Under the pieces are notes generated by a model that saw only the letters and a list, made by a program, of their open reading frames with translations, did no database searches and was not told where the DNA came from. The position numbers were made by a program, and so were the translations under genes. Of a DNA stretch of 64,000 nt, positions 1-11,600 are shown piece by piece. The first letter of the stretch is position 1; each line of letters opens with the position of its first letter. This DNA comes from Yamagishiella unicocca (taxonomy: Eukaryota; Chlorophyta; Chlorophyceae; Chlamydomonadales; Volvocaceae). The stretch covers positions 248,001-312,000 of the forward strand of contig BDSL01000016.1 in NCBI GenBank assembly GCA_003116995.1, read 5' to 3'.

Positions 1-1364
1 CCGGCACTGCTGACGCCAAAGGCAAAGGCCTTGGGCGCCGCCGCCGCTGCCGCGTCGGTGCTGCCGGACGCAGCGGCAGCTGCGGCAGTGCCGCTGGTCA
101 CGACGCCGAAGCCTGTGGTGATCGGCGCGCCAGCCGGCGCTCCAAAATTGAACATGCCGGTGCCGCTGCTGGTGGCGTTGACGGCATCCGTTCCGCCGGC
201 CGCCCCTGATGACTTGCTGCCGGCGCCGGTGCCCGAATCCCCCGTGGCTGTAGCCGCGAGAGAGAAGCCCAGCGGCTTCGGCGCCTCCGCTTCTGCGTCC
301 TTGCCTCCAGCCGCCGGAGCTGAGGCTGTTGGGACGCCAAAGGAGAAGCCACCGGCGGCGGCCGCCTTGGGGGCCATAGCGCCGAAGATCGACGGGGCTC
401 CGGACGCGGGTGCGGTGGCGGCGGATGTGGAGATGGCGGCGGGTGGTGGCGCCATGAAGCCGGTGGCTGCAGACGCATGGGGTAGGTGTTGGAATCGGGC
501 GCGGTGAGCGCGGAATGCGGAATGCGATTCACAGGCATGGGAAGGAACATGCACGTGTTTGTGTTGTTTATATGTGGCTGGCCTCTCATGGCTGATGGGT
601 GGCGGGAGAGCGGTTGAGCAGTGGTGTGCAGCCCAACCCCAATACATGGGTGTCCCTTCCCACCTGGTGCATCGCTCTTGCTGGCGGGCTGCGCGGCGGG
701 GCCACCAAACAAGCCACTTGCAGGCAGCCCGCCAGTCCCGAAACCTGCTACTGCCGGTCGGCCGCTAAATGAAGAGGTGCGGTCCTCCCCATCTGCAGGT
801 CGCAGGTAAAGGGGGATGCGGGGTGGATCCGCCATAGGGTAGTGGAACGAGCTGCCCGTACCACGGGGCTTACGGGCGACGCACAGCGGACAGAAGAGGC
901 TCACTCAAGGCGACCCTCTCAGTCGCGAACGCAATTCCTCTGCTAACTCACCTGCGGCGGCTTGCTGCAACGAAGTGACGCCTTCACTCGGAAGGATGTC
1001 TTTGTATTCGTCAAGAAGCTTTGTTGCGTGCTGCAGATAGTCACGTACTCCCTCGATCCAGAACTTGTGGAGGCTTGCTTCCTTGTTGGTGGCTACCCAA
1101 CTGCGCCGGCGTAACAGCGCGCAAACCGTGAGCGCGCGCTAAGGGATGACCACCCGGGGGCACCTCCAAACGCATACCTCGCAAATTGCCCATTAAGCCC
1201 AGCCAAGTAGCATGCTAGCCGTTCAGCCCGGTCGTTTCCTCCTCGCCGCTCCTGTCGCGGAATAGCCGCCGACCGTCAGAACATCGCAAACTTTGCTGTG
1301 ACGCGGAGATCATTATCACCTTGGCAGAGGGTGGAAGTTCTTCTTCATGTCGCCGCTTTGACAT
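1..1364 (-). CDS. NUP50: NUP50-like FG nucleoporin, 3' part beyond the left edge
   Basis: Four exons fit in phase: 1320-1364, 1178-1251, 952-1100 and from 466 leftwards out of the window. The start is the ATG at 1362-1364 (MSKRRHEEELPPSAK). Exons 2-3 give a helical region with LAGLNGQFASWV followed by WIEGVRDYLQHATKLLDEY, which resembles the pre-FG helical segment of Nup50/Nup2. The last visible exon is Ala/Pro/Ser-rich with spaced FG or FS motifs (SIFGAM, GFSFGV, MFNFGA, FAFGV), typical of a nuclear-basket FG nucleoporin. Known for the family: binds importin-alpha and Ran through a C-terminal RanBP1-like domain, which would lie outside the window and cannot be checked. Splice sites include GTGAGT/CTGCAG around the 485 bp last intron. 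The 15-codon first exon is the least certain part. Another FG nucleoporin is possible. Confidence 0.68.
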
Positions 1365-1647
1365 GCTATTTCGCGCCTAAAGGCTTATCTGGCCGGAACG
1401 ATCGGCTTTGATTCCCTGTTCTCCGACTTCCTTCGGCGGCTTGGAGGTACAGGCACAGTATAGGACCAGAGCGAAGCACATAATTGATGCCGTTTGTTCA
1501 CCGGATTGTACTGTAGGCACAGCGTACGGCCGCGCGCGGCAATGGTCGGCGGCCTTATCACCAACCGTATTCCCGTAACCTCCTTCGCCGCTTGTGTAGA
1601 CGTAGATTGCACCGGCTCTGTCGATAAAGGTACGTGTATTCCCAGTG

Positions 1648-1781
1648 CGACCTCCACGATCAAGGCGGTGCGGGCCATGGACTCCACGCCGTAGCCTGCT
1701 GACCTCCTTACGTGTCAAGGCCGGCAAGGAGATGGTGAGTTTGGGGCCTGCGGGCTTGCCGCTGCCGCTTCGAGGCGTATA
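1648..1781 (-). pseudogene. Truncated, frame-broken copy of a CGL160 exon segment
   Basis: About 134 bp match 2957-3091 in the intact CGL160 gene nearby. Shared landmarks are gcggtgcgggccatggac, tagcctgctgacctcctta and the run ending cttgccgctgccgcttcgag. The copy has substitutions and an indel just after the gccatggac block, where the intact gene codes SKSMART, so the reading frame is lost. It has no flanking CGL160 exons. It is best read as a partial duplication left by rearrangement, not a second gene. Confidence 0.8.
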
Positions 1782-2208
1782 TAACGCAAGCAACTGCTCC
1801 AACGCAATGTATAACACAGTGTACATCGGGAGGAGAACGGAAGTGTCCCAACGCAATGTATGACGGAAGCAGCTGCCAAGGGCCGAGCACAGGCTGTACC
1901 GGGTCCAGGAGAGTTAACACGGGGGGGCTCAGACCCGTACGCATGGTCCGGACGCCAAACGTATTTCTCGGACAGTATGCATACAGCACATCGTGTTTCG
2001 TGCAATGCCACCTTACGTAGAAACGCCCACGTTAAAAATCCGCATACGGTAAACATTTCATGCGATGCTCTCCTTTGCGCGGCGGGACATGCGCTGCCCG
2101 CAGGCTGTGATACGCTCCTTGAGAGTTCGAGTTCTTTTGTGGCCACCCCGTACCTTCCCCTCCGTCCTCCTCCTCTCCCTCGCCAACATGCCGCAACCCA
2201 GCGGTCCC

Positions 2209-2213
2209 TTACA
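2209..2213 (-). terminator. TGTAA poly(A) signal, probable CGL160 3' end
   Basis: First minus-strand TGTAA seen downstream of the CGL160 stop, about 315 bp after it. TGTAA is the usual volvocine poly(A) signal. Assignment is by position only. Confidence 0.4.
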
Positions 2214-2526
2214 CGTGCGGTGCGCGAGGCGCATACCGCTCCACGTGACCTCCCATATCCCCTTTGTCGGCCGTGGATTCGCGGACCATCTTTTACCCCC
2301 CACTCGAACCTCAGAACCGCACACTCGACCCACTCACTAAACACCACCACATCCCCACCACCGAAACCAGCTGAACCCATCCAGCGGTTCCTGCCTTCCC
2401 ATCATTTTGCAAGCCATAATACGTGCCCGGCCAGATTCCTCAACGCCCTGCAGACTCAACGTTTCGTTGTCTCGTCTCCCCCGTCCTCCCAGCTGCCCGG
2501 CTGCCCGCCAACGCCTTCGCGTTAAC

Positions 2527-3785
2527 CTACACCTTGCCGTCGAACACGTCCTTGTATTGCCGGGCGATCACCGCCACCTTGTACGTGAGGAAGCCAACGA
2601 GCATGGGTAGCAGCTCCAGATGTACCCCGAGCTGCTCCGAGTACAGCTGGTTGAATCGGTTGTAACCCAGTCCAAGGATCAGCGGAATCAGCAACCTGGG
2701 CTGGCTGGCCATGCCGTTCGCGCCAGAGGCGTCCCCCAACGCATCCACGGACTTACTGAGGAGGCGCAGGTACGCGAAGCCGCCCAGCGCCCCCACCACA
2801 TAGCTCACGGCGACGTCTTGGCTATACTCCACGTAGGTCATGACGAAGCCGGTCACGGACAACCCCAAGGTCCACCACTGCTGTTCCACCTTGATCTTAT
2901 CGTACCGCACCCGCTCCAATTCGGCCAGGCGGGCCTTTTCTGCGTCCAGCGCCGGCACCTCCACAATCACGGCGGTGCGGGCCATGGACTTGCTGACGCG
3001 GCCTAGCCTGCTGACCTCCTTACGCGTGAAGACCGGCACGGAGATGGTGCGTTTGGGGCCTGCGGGCTTGCCGCTGCCGCTTCGAGGCGTGGTGGCCTTC
3101 TCCTGGCGCGACGCCTTCTCCTGGCGAGACGCGGCAGCGACACCGGCCGCCTCTGCGGCGTCCGCGTCCTCCTTGCGCTTGCGGGCCAGGCTTTCGCTGA
3201 GGTCCACGTCCATGCGATCCAGTTCCGACAAGCGGCTAAGACTGAGGAAACCGCTGTCCGGCGTCTTTGGCCGAGCGCGGGCCTCCTCGACCTTGCGTCT
3301 CAGCGATTCCTCCCGCTCCAGCGCCGTTTGCCAGTCAGTATTCCAGATGAACTCCGGCTTGTAACGGCCACCCTTCTTAGCAGGGTCAAACTTCTCGCCC
3401 GCACTGACGGGAGGCGGCGCGAGGTATCAGGGGATTGCGGAGGTGGGCGTCGTCACAACCCGACAGGCACTCACAAGCCACACACATCGAGGCAAATGCT
3501 GCCTCGCAATCGTTTCAATTGCAAAGCTCACCGAGAGTACACCTCTGCCTTGGTGTCCGCTATCGAGAAGTACCCTCGCTTCGGCAAGCGCAAGTTGACA
3601 TCCACTCCGTCACTTGTGCTCGCCTCGCTGTCGCTGTGACTTGAATTTTGCCTTTCGTCATCGGGTGCAGCCCGACACGGCAGCCTAATGGCTCGGCGAG
3701 TTGCTAAGTAGAAAGCATTGCGGCCACAAGGCACCACGCTTGCGCGCTTGGACGCCCGAGATATAAGCGTCTGATGAGATGCCAT
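2527..3785 (-). CDS. CGL160: CGL160-like chloroplast ATP synthase assembly factor
   Basis: Two exons, 3532-3785 and 2527-3403, joined in phase through a 128 bp intron (donor GTGAGC, acceptor CGTCAG), giving 376 residues. The start ATG at 3783-3785 opens a Ser/Arg/Ala-rich plastid transit-like peptide (MASHQTLISRASKRASVV). After the junction comes KKGGRYKPEFIWNTDWQ, then a charged linker, then a membrane domain of about four helices. The domain ends with GVHLELLPMLVGFLTYK, close to the C-terminal Atp1/UncI-like domain of plant CGL160. Known function: a thylakoid factor that helps join CF1 to CFo during ATP synthase assembly. Length is near that of the plant protein (about 350). The next gene upstream is unrelated. 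A broken duplicate of part of exon 2 lies about 1.3 kb away. Confidence 0.82.
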
Positions 3786-5608
3786 ACTAAAACGAGTTTC
3801 GCTTTCGCAAACCCGATGCCCTGTGTCGCAGCAGGAGAAACTGCAGTCGTAGGCCGTGTAGATAAGGCAACGCACCACGGCTGCAGTAAGATGCGGCACG
3901 ACACTGTTGAATTTAATCTGTCGGCTACAATCGTATGCGCAATTGATTGTCTACCGTTATCCGGCATCGTACAGGCACACATGCCGTACGTGCGCGTAGG
4001 GATGCTGACATGCTGCAGTGAACGCCGATATGGCTACACATATCCTTGTGTAGGCTTCAAAACTGGACAACGGCCTTGCTTTCATCAACGCTTAAGGCAT
4101 TTCCCACGTCGCCACACTCCCCCCAAACAGCAGCTGTCCGAAGAGCGGCGAAGAGTGGCCGTCTCCCGAGAATGACGTTGGTTCTTAGGATGGCATGGCT
4201 AACCAGCGACACAGACGTTCGCCATACTCGTCCGGGCTGTCCGGGCAGTGCCGTTTCTTGGCGTGCATTCCAATCCATTGCTGATTAGCCGTTCATCTCA
4301 CTTGGGACGCGGCCTTCAAGCAGCCCATTGAGGCATCGTTGCACAGTGACGCCCGCTGGCGGCCGCCAAAACGGACGCTTCCTTCGGGCTTTTAACCTGA
4401 ATAAATTGTGCCACCAAAACATGTACAGCACCCAGGCCACTGCTGTTTCCCACCGCGGTCAAGTAGCAACAGCACCCAACTCGCTCATTCGCAGTTCGGC
4501 TCAGCGGAAAAGCGCCGTCACGGAAACAAGAGACCATGCGCAAGTCAAGGGACACGAATAACTAAGAGTGGTGATTGGCATGGAAGCGTTGTGACAACTA
4601 CAACTGGGTTACAACGCGGATCCTCGAGCCAAACAATTGACTTCAGGGTTTCATTATTGGAGTTTTAGCTACTCATGTTCCTTTGTAGAGTAAACTCCTT
4701 CCTGTCACGTAGATGCGCGTGCTTACGAGCAACGAGCCACTAGCTATAGTAACTGATACGGTATAGGGCCAACTCTGTCCTTCGTACGGTGTACCAACGA
4801 AATCATAATCTCCCGGGCGCCCAATTTGAATCAACATCAACATTAGTATCGACTTCGCATCGCGCATCTCCGACTGACAAACGGACGGCGCCATCGGCCG
4901 AGGACATGGTAGCTCCTCCCTTGATGAATACTGCTAAAATGGCAGGCAGCCCGCTTACTGCCCCCCGCCCCGTAAAACAGCAGCCGTACGGTAGTCCGGT
5001 CTCACACCGTCATAAGCATGGCTGCTCTCAGTGAGCAGCACAGCACAACTTGCGTGCCGCGCCACCGCCGGCCTTCTTACGCGCGCAACGCCCGCGCGCC
5101 CACCACATCACGTACGACACCGCACCACGTGCGCCCGCCACAAACGTCCCGTGAAAGTATCGTGACACAGCACGTGCACGCTAGCCCAATTGCGTCCGTT
5201 CTACCTTCGCGAGAGCCTGGCTGGACGCCCTTGGCTTGGGTACCACGCCGCGGGGCGAGCCAACCCACCACCACCCGCACGGTGCATTGGCCGCCTTACG
5301 TCCCACTCCACGACACCATGGTGACGATCCGCTGCGCGTCCTCCCTCTCTCTCTCTCTCTCTGGCACTCCGATGTGCGGTTCCAGCGGCGCCGAATCTGT
5401 CCGTGTCTCTCACCGCTGGGCACGCGTGCCGCCCACCACGCCACCACGCGCCTCTGCAACCCTAGCCACGATTCGCTGCCAGCCACAGCAAGCTGGCCCT
5501 GTCCCACCTCCGCCCCGCCAGCTCAACACGACGGCTTTGAGTTGCCCTCCTCTCCGACCCACTTCGGCACCGCACGCACCACTTGCCTACTAACCACGAC
5601 TCCGGTGT
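3786..5608. other. Intergenic: CGL160 promoter and kinesin 3' UTR
   Basis: About 1.8 kb between two minus-strand genes. The kinesin 3' UTR probably ends near the minus-strand TGTAA at 4609-4613. The remainder, nearer 3786, should hold the CGL160 promoter. A short CT microsatellite lies at about 5342-5363. No convincing coding potential was seen on either strand. Confidence 0.55.
4609..4613 (-). terminator. TGTAA poly(A) signal, possible kinesin 3' end
   Basis: First minus-strand TGTAA found below the kinesin stop, implying a 3' UTR of about 1 kb. Positional inference only. Confidence 0.35.
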
Positions 5609-8600
5609 TCAGGCAGGGCCCTTATTCTTCCTCCCCGAGAAGAGCTTGGTGGCCCAGCTGACGAAACCCGGCGGGTAGGCTGGAGGCGGGTTCACGGGCT
5701 CGCCCTCGAGTGCGGCGCCGCCTTTAGGGACGTTACCGCTACTGGCCTTGTTGCCCCGCAGCCGCGCAGACAGCGGCGAGACGCGCTCGTTCCGCTGCGA
5801 CTTGGAGCTCGATTTAGTCTTGGTGGCTGCGGGCGCGGATACCAGCGCCGGCACGGGTGGTAGTGCAACTGGCAGGATTGGCGCTGGTGCCAGAGCTGGT
5901 GCCGGTGCCAGAGCTGGCGCCGGCGCCAGGGCTGGTGCCGGTACCATCGGCTGGGCTGGTGCTGGTGCCAAAGCTGGCACTGGAGCATGGCCTTGGGTGC
6001 CCGTGTCGCCTGGTCCCTGTGGCGCCGCTGCCACAAGCGAGATGTCTGACGGACGGCCGGGCGTGGCTGAACGGGATGTACTCAGCCCCAGCCGCTGCAC
6101 GGCCGGCGAAGGAGACACGGCCCGAGTCGCTTCACGCGCCGTAGGCCACCCCAGCAGCTTATCCGGCGCATTGAGTTTGGGACCCGCCATGGACAGCTTG
6201 TCGTCATTGCTGGGCGCCGGTGGCCGGCCCATCGCCACCACGGTGGCAGTCGCGGTGGCGTCAGCCCCAGCGAGCTGGCCAACGCTGCTCCGAAAGCAAC
6301 TGCGCACGCTGGAGGAGGACGAGGTCGACACGGCGGCCGCAGCCCTCCACGAGGCCGCCACGTTGCCCGAGCCGCGCAGTGGCTGAGGCGACCCTTGGGT
6401 CAATGGCCGGGTTGAGACCAAGTCGACGTCATGCGCTATACGCGCCGGCGGCGGCGGCGTCTGGTTGCGCCCCCGGAACTGCGCCGTGCCGCCCTCGTGT
6501 GGCTGCCCGCCGTTCAGACGTTCCCCTATGGCTGCGTCGCCCGCTGGCTCCAGCGCGCCCACGGCCGCGGCCACCGAAGACGGTGACGGCGATGAGCGCA
6601 CGTGTGCGGCAGTGCGGCGACCGCGGTCGTCGCCGTCGGCCGTCGCCGGCTGCGGCGTCGCCCGCTGCTCCTCCGGCGTCCAAGACTGCAGCAGCCTGTG
6701 CGGAGTGCGCGGCGTGTCAGCGGCCCGCGTCGATGACTCCAGGGCCGCGATGCGGGCGCGCACCGAGTCCTGGCTGAGGCTCAGCGCGGGCCGCTGGAGC
6801 TGCGACTGAGGCGACTGCAGCGACCCCAGGCTGACCCCGTTCTTCATTGGGGAAGGCGTCCGCATCGCCGGCAGAAGCTCGGCGCCGAGGGCCGGTGGGG
6901 AGGGGCGGGTGGCAGGGACTGGCGGGGCGGGGCGGGCACGGTCTACGCTGCGATGGCCTCCGCCTCCGCGGCTAATGTTGCTGCCCGCCCGGCCGCGCCG
7001 CTTCGGGTTGTCAGCATCCGGCTCCGAACCCGAGACTGAGCCGCTCTCCAGGTCTACAAGGACCATCGACTGCTCGTCCAGGTCCGAGTGGTTGGGCCGC
7101 ACGTGCGCGAGCTGCGCCATCAGCATGTTGGCGGCCAGGGAGGGCGACTGCGGCGGTTGCTGCCGTACGGGGGATGAGCAAGGCACTGCGAGGCCCCCGC
7201 TGCCCCCTCCGGCACCAGCCCCAGCATGCCGCTCCCCACGTTGCGATCGCGCCTCCTCCTGTTGTAACAAGGCTTCGGTTTCCGCCTGCCCAGCGACATG
7301 CCCCGGTGACCCCTCGGCGGAGCCGCTGCTCGTGCTGCCCTGACGCCCCCCCTGCCCCTGCCGGGCAGCCAGCTCCTGTTGCACGGCTTCCTGGTCCACG
7401 GCGAAGGGAGTGCAGCTGCCTCGCAGCACTCCGCTCTCCACGCTTTGACGGTCCTGGGCGGGCTGCAGCTGCGACGCGCTCCTATGCTCCCTCTCGGCCG
7501 GCTGCGTGCCGCGCCGCCGCTGCTGGGGCTGTTGCTGCTGCTGCTGTTGGTCCTCACGGGTGGAACGCTCAGCACTGCCGCGGCGCCCACCGGACGACAA
7601 CACCGTCTCCGGCGGCGCTTCCGCCGCATCGGGCAAAGCTCCCGAGCCTTTCGAAGGCTCTTCAGCAGGCGCGCCTCGTGCGCTCGAGCTCACGAAGCCG
7701 GACCCACCATCCGCGTACGCCAATACACCGGACCTCGGCCGAGAGCCGCTGCCAGCGTCCTCAGGCATCGGCGCCGCGCGATCCGCCTCATCGCGCGGCA
7801 TGAAGCGGTGGATAAAAAAGGAGACCGCGGGCAGCTCCTCGTCGGTGGCTTCCTGCTCCGCTGCGTCGTCCTCTGCGTGTGCTGCGCCTTCGGCGCTCGG
7901 GCGCCGAGCGGCCACGTCAGCGAACCGTGGCGCTGCCGCGCCCGAGCTGGAGCTGCCGCCCGCGCCCACCGACGCGATTTCGGATAGCGCAGCCACGGCT
8001 TGTGCCGCGGCCGCGTCCTTGCCCGGCGACTGTCGAAGCGCGACGACGTCACCGGTGCCGAGCATCAAGTTGAGGTCGGTCAGCGAGCGGGGACCCAACA
8101 GGTTGCCGCGTTCGGAGTCCGATCCGGTCAGGTCCAGTAGGCTCTCGTCGCGGTGCTTGCGTAGCTCCCTGGCATGGCGGTAGCCGCCGCTGCCGACAGT
8201 CCCAAGCGTAGCGGCGGGCTGCAAAGCATGGTCCGCCGTGTTGCTGCTGCCGGGCCGGCAGCGGCCGCCGCTCATTCCACCGGTGGGGCTGGTGCCGCTG
8301 CCGTTGGCTGCCGCGGCGGCCGACAGGCGACTGATGTCAATGACGACGGTGGGTATGTTGCAGTCGGGAGAGAGGCGGTGGCGAGGGGAGGCCTGGGTTC
8401 CTGAACCGCGGCTGACACCGGGACGTGGTCGGCCAGGCGGCAGAACCCCACCGCCGCCGCCTGCCGGCGTGCGAGGGCTCGCTGCCGCCACGGCGGCGGC
8501 CGCTGTGAGGCTAAGGAGCCCGTCCTCCGCTGCTGGCGAGAGTTGCCGGGTGAACGAAGGCGGCTTGGAATTGCCGGATGTGGGCCTGGAGGTGGCAGGG

Positions 8601-11600
8601 GGCGTGGAGACGGTGGCGGTAGAGCCCACAGCTGTGCCGGTGGGCGCTGCTGGAGAAGCAACCGAGGCGGTGGTAGGTGTGGCGGGAGTGCCACTCGGCG
8701 CCTGGCTGAGGGGAGGGCCGGAGGCGGCGCCGTGTGGCCTGTGCGGGCCGCTCGGCGTTGGCTGTAGACTGCTGCCTCGAGGAGTCACCTGCCGTGAGCT
8801 GCCAGCCTGGATGGCCCTGGGCTGCGGCTCCGGAGCGGGAGACTGGGTGTTCAGCTGGACAGCACCGTCGCTCTCACCCGAGGCGGCAGCGGTCAAGTGC
8901 TGTTGCTGCTGCTGCAGTCGCTGCTGCTTGGCTGCCGTGCGCGCCTCAGTGCCCGACTGGGCCTCGGAGCCCAAGGCCTTCGAGGACGCTGCTTTGCCGG
9001 CCGTAGCCCCGGTTTCGCTCCGCGGGTGGCGGGGCATTCGTCCTCGCGCCTTGAAGGCCTGCACGGGGGAGGGGGAGGGGGAGACCAATGGGTCGGAACC
9101 AGAGCGTTTAGCAAACACCGCACCTGAACCGCAGACGCAACTCATCTGCTCAGACCGGGGCGGGCAACATTACCAAAGGCCCAATGGCTTCGCGGCTCCC
9201 TGTACCGCCCGCCCGCCTGACATCCACTTCGGGACCAGCGGGCGAGACCCCGACAAGATGAGCCCCTTTCCTGCCTCCTGCATCCCGCCCCGCGGGACTC
9301 AAATTGCCGACCAACGGGTTTCCTCTCAGCCCCGCCCCGCCTCGCCCGACGGCCGCTGATGGCCTCACCTCGAAGTCCATCAGCAGGTCCTTGTACTGGC
9401 AGGAGAGAGTGGGGCGGCCCCTCGGGGCGCAGCGCCACCCGTGCGCTGGGCGCCGGGGGTTGACGTCGCTGGGTGCCTCCGCCAGCTCCGCGACCGGTCT
9501 GCGTTATCCGCCCGACGACACACGGTCAACACAGATACCGGATGCGCCATGCGGGTTGATGCGCGGATTGCCAAAGTCAAACACACCCATCTAGAAACCC
9601 TAAAGCCGCATGTCCGGGGCAGCTTGCAGCAGTTAATGCCTTTCGTGTCAACATGGGCGTGGGGCGACGCCTTGATGGTTAAGTGCATGGATTGGTCGGG
9701 TGCGCTTCCTAACCCGGACGAAGGCCCTCCCCCCTGCCCTACCTGGGGTAAGCACTGCGCGACCGCCTGTCGTCCGCCAGCCACTCATCCCGCCTGGCCC
9801 TCAGCAGCGGCGAAGGCCACCTGGTGCCGCTGCTTATGGAGCGCTTCATGAAGTTCAGCTCCAGGGGTGGCACCACGTCATCACCCAGGCCGCTGCCGGC
9901 CCCTGCCTGCGGCTGCAGCCGCCGCATGGACCGCCGCGCCTGGGAGGCCGGCCCATCGGCGGCCGCCTGCTCGGAGAGCAGTATCGAGATGGCAGAGGCC
10001 GCTGCGGACGCAGCGGACGCGCCCTCGGGGACACTTTCGTGCGACGTGTTCGTACCGCCGTACCGCATGCTGGCCAGTCGAGTCGGTCGTACGGCCGCCA
10101 GGGAAACCACCGTGGGTGCTGGGGCGGGTGACGCGGACCGCGGAGAGGCGCGCGGGGCAGTTCGGACAGCTGGGGACGCGGTCGGCACTGCTGCTGCGGC
10201 TGGTGGGGTGCTGTTGCTGGCCACGGCTGGTGGTGGGGAAGGCGAGGTGTGAGGTGAGCGGTTCAGCCCAGGTCGCACCGGAATGCCGGAACGCTTGCGG
10301 GTTGCGGTGCCTCCAGCGGAAGCGGGGCTGGCGCCGGCGCTGTTGCTTGCGTTGGTGGTGGTGGCGGTGATGGTTGCTGGAGTGGCTGCGGAGGGGGCTG
10401 GGGAATGCTCGGGAGTGCGGGTGGTGGTCGACGTGACTTGCGCGTTCCTGGCGCCAGGCGCAGCCGCAAAAGGGCTGATGGGGCCGGCAGCGGTACTGAC
10501 AGCTTCTGATGCTGCTGGTGTGGCAGCAGCTGATGACAGTTGAGAGGCGCCTGGAGTGGTGTAGCCTGCAGGGCGACCGGGACGGCCAGGAGCAGCGGTG
10601 AGATGCGAAGGCTAACAAGGAACATGCAGCAAGCAAGAATCGCCTTGCCTGCTGCATGATGCAGCGAACAAAGCAAAGGATGTTGATGCGAGCAACCCAA
10701 CAAGCAGACACAGGCCTCCATGATGGCCTCCCTGGAGCCACACGGTTGCGCGAGCAGGGCCCTCGCCCTGCACCTCGGCGCTCGGACGCCCCCTCCCCAC
10801 TACCAGTACGCGCCCCCGGGCCCGAAGGCTGGTGGGCCGTACCTCGCGGTGAAGGCGCGGAGGGTGGCGGTGATGAAAAGCTAGCAGCCCCCGCCGTCAT
10901 TGTGGTGGCCGTTGTAGGCGACGAACGTGTGCCAGTCCCGGAGCCGGTGCTGCGGGGTGGGCGATCCGAGCCCGCCAGACCCCGGCGCGAGCCACCCGAA
11001 GCCAGGGCCGAGGCAGGGGGGCGTGAGGCGCCCGAGGAGCCGCCGTCGCGCGGTGTGAGGGTGCAGGGCAACACCGGAAACGTGTCGTCACGGGGGGACG
11101 CCGATGACGGTGGCGGCGGCGGCGGTCCCCATTTGCCGGCCAGTACCGAGAAGCCCTGCGGCAGGCAGTGAAGCAGGCATTGCATGAAGGGTGCAAGGAC
11201 AGCTCCCGACGGAGGGACGGAACGAGGCAAGCGGCCGGCGCAGCAAGGGTCCACCAACTAGGTACGAGCACGGGGCCCCCCTTGGAATGCGCTTTGACAC
11301 GGCAATGGCAAAATAAGCCTTCCTCACCGGCGAATCTCAACATTACGAACTACAGCCCACCGCGCCGTCCACGTCCCCCTCCGCTCCCCCGGCGTCGCCG
11401 CTATGCTCCTCACTCCTCACCTGTGACCGGTGAACCTCGGGTCCCGGCGCTGCTCGAGCAGTCACCGACGCCGGCTTCTGCCGTGGGCTCGAGATCCGAG
11501 GGCTGAACCTGCGAGGCGTCACAGCCGGCCCGGCAGCTGCAGCAGGGGGGCTCGGGATGCCGCGATTAGTCCTCCCGCCGCTAGCTGGTGTCGAGGGAGA

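Larger units (their letters stand above)
1365..2526. other. Intergenic region with CGL160 3' UTR and a degraded duplicate
   Basis: Between the NUP50-like start and the CGL160 stop, both on the minus strand. The right part is CGL160 3' UTR, ending near the minus-strand TGTAA read at 2209-2213. The left part should hold the NUP50 promoter. It contains a broken copy of a CGL160 segment (1648-1781) and a short direct repeat, caacgcaatgtat, at about 1799 and 1850. No intact gene seen. Confidence 0.6.

Noticed and set aside
98..904. 268-codon minus-strand open frame at the left edge
   Set aside because: Its composition is Pro/Arg/His noise; the FG-repeat frame in the same strand fits splice sites and upstream exons instead.
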